7,876 nt of DNA from Thermodesulfovibrionales bacterium (GTDB lineage Bacteria > Nitrospirota > Thermodesulfovibrionia > Thermodesulfovibrionales > SM23-35), in contig JAGVMY010000140.1 in assembly GCA_020053565.1 (NCBI GenBank), forward strand, positions 1 to 7,876. Reading direction: 5' to 3'. Shown in pieces: positions 6,982 to 7,876 of the stretch (positions are counted from its first letter, which is position 1; each line of letters starts with the position of its first letter). The notes under the pieces were generated by a model. That model saw only the letters and a list, made by a program, of their open reading frames with translations. It searched no databases and was not told the DNA's origin. The position numbers were made by a program, and so were the translations under genes.

Positions 6982-7043
6982 AATAGTTCCGAAGCCGCTC
7001 AAGCCCACTTTGCTTATTAGCTTCTATGTTTGAACTTTAGTAT
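6982..7043. other. Convergent intergenic gap between clpX and the DUF721 gene
   Basis: These 62 bases separate two converging operons. A nested imperfect stem can be drawn, GAAGC (6991-6995) with GCTTC (7020-7024) and inside it AAGC (7001-7004) with GCTT (7012-7015). The helices are short and no long U-tract follows on either strand, so I do not call it a terminator. Confidence 0.35.
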
Positions 7044-7505
7044 TTATTGTCTTATTCGTCCTGAAATAAGTGCCTTTTGTATTGCCTTCCTTGCAGTTTC
7101 CCTTAGTGCGTCATCATTTATTTGTGATACTGTCTCTTCAATATAAGAGAGTTCTTTCGCTGTGAGAGATTTGTCTTTTAACTCCCTACGTGTTGTAGAC
7201 TGACTCCTGATTCCTGACTTTATTCCTGTTGAGACTCTCCCGAGCCTGAATCGTACAGACCTCACACCATAGTGACGTAGCTTTTTTATTATATCCTCTT
7301 TTAAAAAATTCAGCTCCTGGAGCCAGACGGGAGAATCAACATTGAGAATGACTTCGCCTCCGGATAACATAAATGGTGACATATGGGAGACAAGTGGCTC
7401 ATTAAATAAATCATCCCAGTTTTTTTTCATCTCAGCAAGTCTTACACCATCTTCAACCCCGAGTTCTTTGACGAGAGGGAGGATTAAGGAATCAGCCCTC
7501 TTCAC
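7044..7505 (-). CDS. DUF721 / DciA-like protein
   Basis: The DUF721 family includes DciA, which helps load or operate the replicative helicase DnaB in many bacteria lacking DnaC. The product is 153 aa from a GTG start. The N-terminal helix 'LILPLVKELGVEDGVRLAEM' leads to the conserved core Trp30 ('KKNWDDLF'), then 'LVSHMSPFML', 'GGEVILNVDSPVWLQEL' and 'VRSVRFRLGRV' (to about residue 91), the typical DUF721 order. A linker (about 92-112) is partly encoded by a 7-nt-period repeat, and a predicted helical tail ('LTAKELSYIEETVSQIND' onward) ends the protein. GTG at 7505 shares its first base with the rpmB stop (TAGTG) and has AAAAAAGG 7 nt upstream. The frame is open to ATG 7550, but that would overlap rpmB by 46 nt and add atypical residues. 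Whether it acts as DciA is an inference from the family. Confidence 0.82.
   Translation of the reverse strand: MKRADSLILPLVKELGVEDGVRLAEMKKNWDDLFNEPLVSHMSPFMLSGGEVILNVDSPVWLQELNFLKEDIIKKLRHYGVRSVRFRLGRVSTGIKSGIRSQSTTRRELKDKSLTAKELSYIEETVSQINDDALRETARKAIQKALISGRIRQ
7200..7220 (+). repeat. 7-nt-period repeat inside the DUF721 coding sequence
   Basis: Three consecutive heptamers on the plus strand, CTGACTC, CTGATTC and CTGACTT, are followed by related bases (TATTCCTG). They encode residues about 96-102 in the linker between the conserved domain and the helical tail, where length variation would be tolerated. A different heptamer sequence, but the same period, occurs at the clpP end. Confidence 0.55.
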
Positions 7506-7693
7506 TAAACAGCCTTTTTTACCATACCGGAGCGGAGACATCTTGTGCATACATAGAGCCTTTTTGTACCGCTCTTGGTAATGACACGCGTCCTTTGCAA
7601 ATTCGGCATTATCTGCCTCTTTGTCCTATTATTTGCATGGCTGACATTATTTCCGACTGTCATTTTTTTTCCACATACCGCACAGCTTGCCAT
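7505..7693 (-). CDS. rpmB: 50S ribosomal protein L28, zinc-ribbon (C+) form
   Basis: L28 is a small structural protein of the large ribosomal subunit. The 62-aa product has the family opening 'CAVCGKKMTVGNNVSHANNRTKRQIMPNLQ', here described by its parts: Cys4 and Cys7, then the 'GNNVSHANN' motif at 14-22 and 'RTKRQIMPN' at 23-31. It ends with 'YVCTRCLRSGMV' containing Cys49 and Cys52. The two CXXC pairs indicate a zinc-binding version; cells often keep zinc-free paralogues for zinc shortage, but none is seen in this window. Its length is normal for the bacterial short form. A repeated GGA ribosome-binding site precedes ATG 7693, and a structured leader of about 84 nt lies upstream. The stop TAG overlaps the GTG of the DUF721 gene by one base, so the two are translationally coupled. 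Confidence 0.97.
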   Translation of the reverse strand: MASCAVCGKKMTVGNNVSHANNRTKRQIMPNLQRTRVITKSGTKRLYVCTRCLRSGMVKKAV

Positions 7694-7696
7694 TTT

Positions 7697-7707
7697 CCTC
7701 CTCCTCC
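7697..7707 (-). promoter_or_regulatory. Extended GGA-repeat ribosome-binding site of rpmB
   Basis: The minus strand carries GGAGGAGGAGG ending 3 nt before ATG 7693. Several registers can pair with 16S rRNA at spacings of 3 to 9 nt, suggesting very efficient initiation, as expected for a ribosomal protein. Confidence 0.8.
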
Positions 7708-7710
7708 TTC

Positions 7711-7777
7711 ACCCTGTTTGAAAAAGTCTCATCCTTGGTTGAGCTTTCTATCAGGGTTCATCATTGCATTAAACAGG
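7711..7777 (-). promoter_or_regulatory. Structured 5' leader of rpmB with two competing closing helices
   Basis: Read on the minus strand, an inner hairpin pairs GAAAGCTCA (7748-7740) with TGAGACTTTTTC (7731-7720), 8 bp with one bulged A and an 8-nt loop. The downstream arm AAACAGGGT (7719-7711) can close the structure in two exclusive ways: with CCTGTTT (7777-7771, 7 bp) at the predicted transcript start, or with ACCCTG (7757-7752, 6 bp). The shared arm ends 3 nt before the ribosome-binding site. I do not recognise it as a described riboswitch or ribosomal-protein leader. The pairing is seen in sequence; regulation is inferred. Confidence 0.45.
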
Positions 7778-7783
7778 TTTTTT

Positions 7784-7812
7784 ATGATAACATTTTAAAG
7801 TTTATGTGACAA
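7784..7812 (-). promoter_or_regulatory. Sigma70 promoter of rpmB-DUF721, extended -10 type
   Basis: Minus-strand -35 TTGTCA (7812-7807; 5 of 6) and -10 TATCAT (7789-7784; 5 of 6) are 17 nt apart, with a TGT directly before the -10 giving an extended -10 element. The predicted transcript start is near 7777. This is the best-formed promoter in the window apart from tig's. The 64 bases to its right, up to the window edge, show no gene I can support. Confidence 0.75.
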
Positions 7813-7876
7813 GGTTCACTTAAAAACAGACTTTCCAATTCTTAATTAAAGAGATAGAGGTAAAGCACAATTGTCA

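Noticed and set aside
6991..7024. Possible bidirectional terminator between clpX and the DUF721 gene
   Set aside because: Stems are only 4-5 bp with large loops and lack a convincing U-tract.
7506..7550. Longer DUF721 start at ATG 7550
   Set aside because: It would overlap rpmB by 46 nt and add residues unlike family N-termini; GTG 7505 has a good ribosome-binding site and a TAGTG junction.
7729..7764. 11-codon open frame in the rpmB leader (starts ATG ATG)
   Set aside because: No ribosome-binding site before it and no run of regulatory codons, so a leader peptide is not supported.
7813..7876. Possible promoter or gene start on the plus strand at the right edge (AGAGG followed by TTG 7871)
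   Set aside because: Only two codons would be visible and no paired -35/-10 with proper spacing was found.

Overview
This window looks like a chromosomal stretch from a Gram-negative (diderm) bacterium of moderate-to-low GC. A lipoprotein secretin, a GspL/PilM-type inner-membrane platform, the trigger factor-clpP-clpX order and a short zinc-ribbon ribosomal protein L28 would fit a Nitrospirota or Desulfobacterota-like lineage. That placement rests on gene content and protein 'feel' only; no 16S rRNA or other decisive marker is present.

Left part (1-3562, minus strand): four tightly coupled genes of a type IV pilus / type II secretion-like envelope machine, read right to left. They are a GspL-like PilM-PilN composite, a PilO/GspM-like protein, a PilP/GspC-like protein and an MshL-type lipoprotein secretin that runs off the left edge. 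Every junction overlaps by 1 or 4 bases (ATGA, TAATG, ATGA), so they should be translated as one coupled unit. A promoter with a perfect TATAAT lies just upstream, and the first gene appears to start at TTG right after an in-frame ATG-TAA.

Middle (3563-3795): a 233-bp divergent intergenic region. It holds the leftward pilus promoter, a perfect 12-bp palindrome and a rightward promoter (TTGACA, 17-nt spacer, TACATT) for the protein-quality-control operon.

Right-centre (3796-6981, plus strand): tig-clpP-clpX. Trigger factor meets nascent chains at the ribosome exit; ClpX unfolds substrates and feeds them to the ClpP peptidase. All key catalytic and nucleotide-binding motifs are intact. The best tig start is TTG 3796, not the upstream ATG at 3667. 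A short 7-nt-period repeat runs across the clpP stop codon.

Right end (7044-7876, minus strand): rpmB (ribosomal protein L28) followed by a one-base-overlapping DUF721/DciA-like gene. They are convergent with clpX and driven by an extended -10 promoter. The roughly 84-nt rpmB leader can form a stem-loop with two mutually exclusive closing helices, the most interesting unexplained structure here. A second 7-nt-period repeat lies in the linker of the DUF721 protein.

Overall this is mostly core housekeeping plus a pilus/secretion assembly cassette. I see no CRISPR array, tRNA, rRNA, intact mobile element or defence system.
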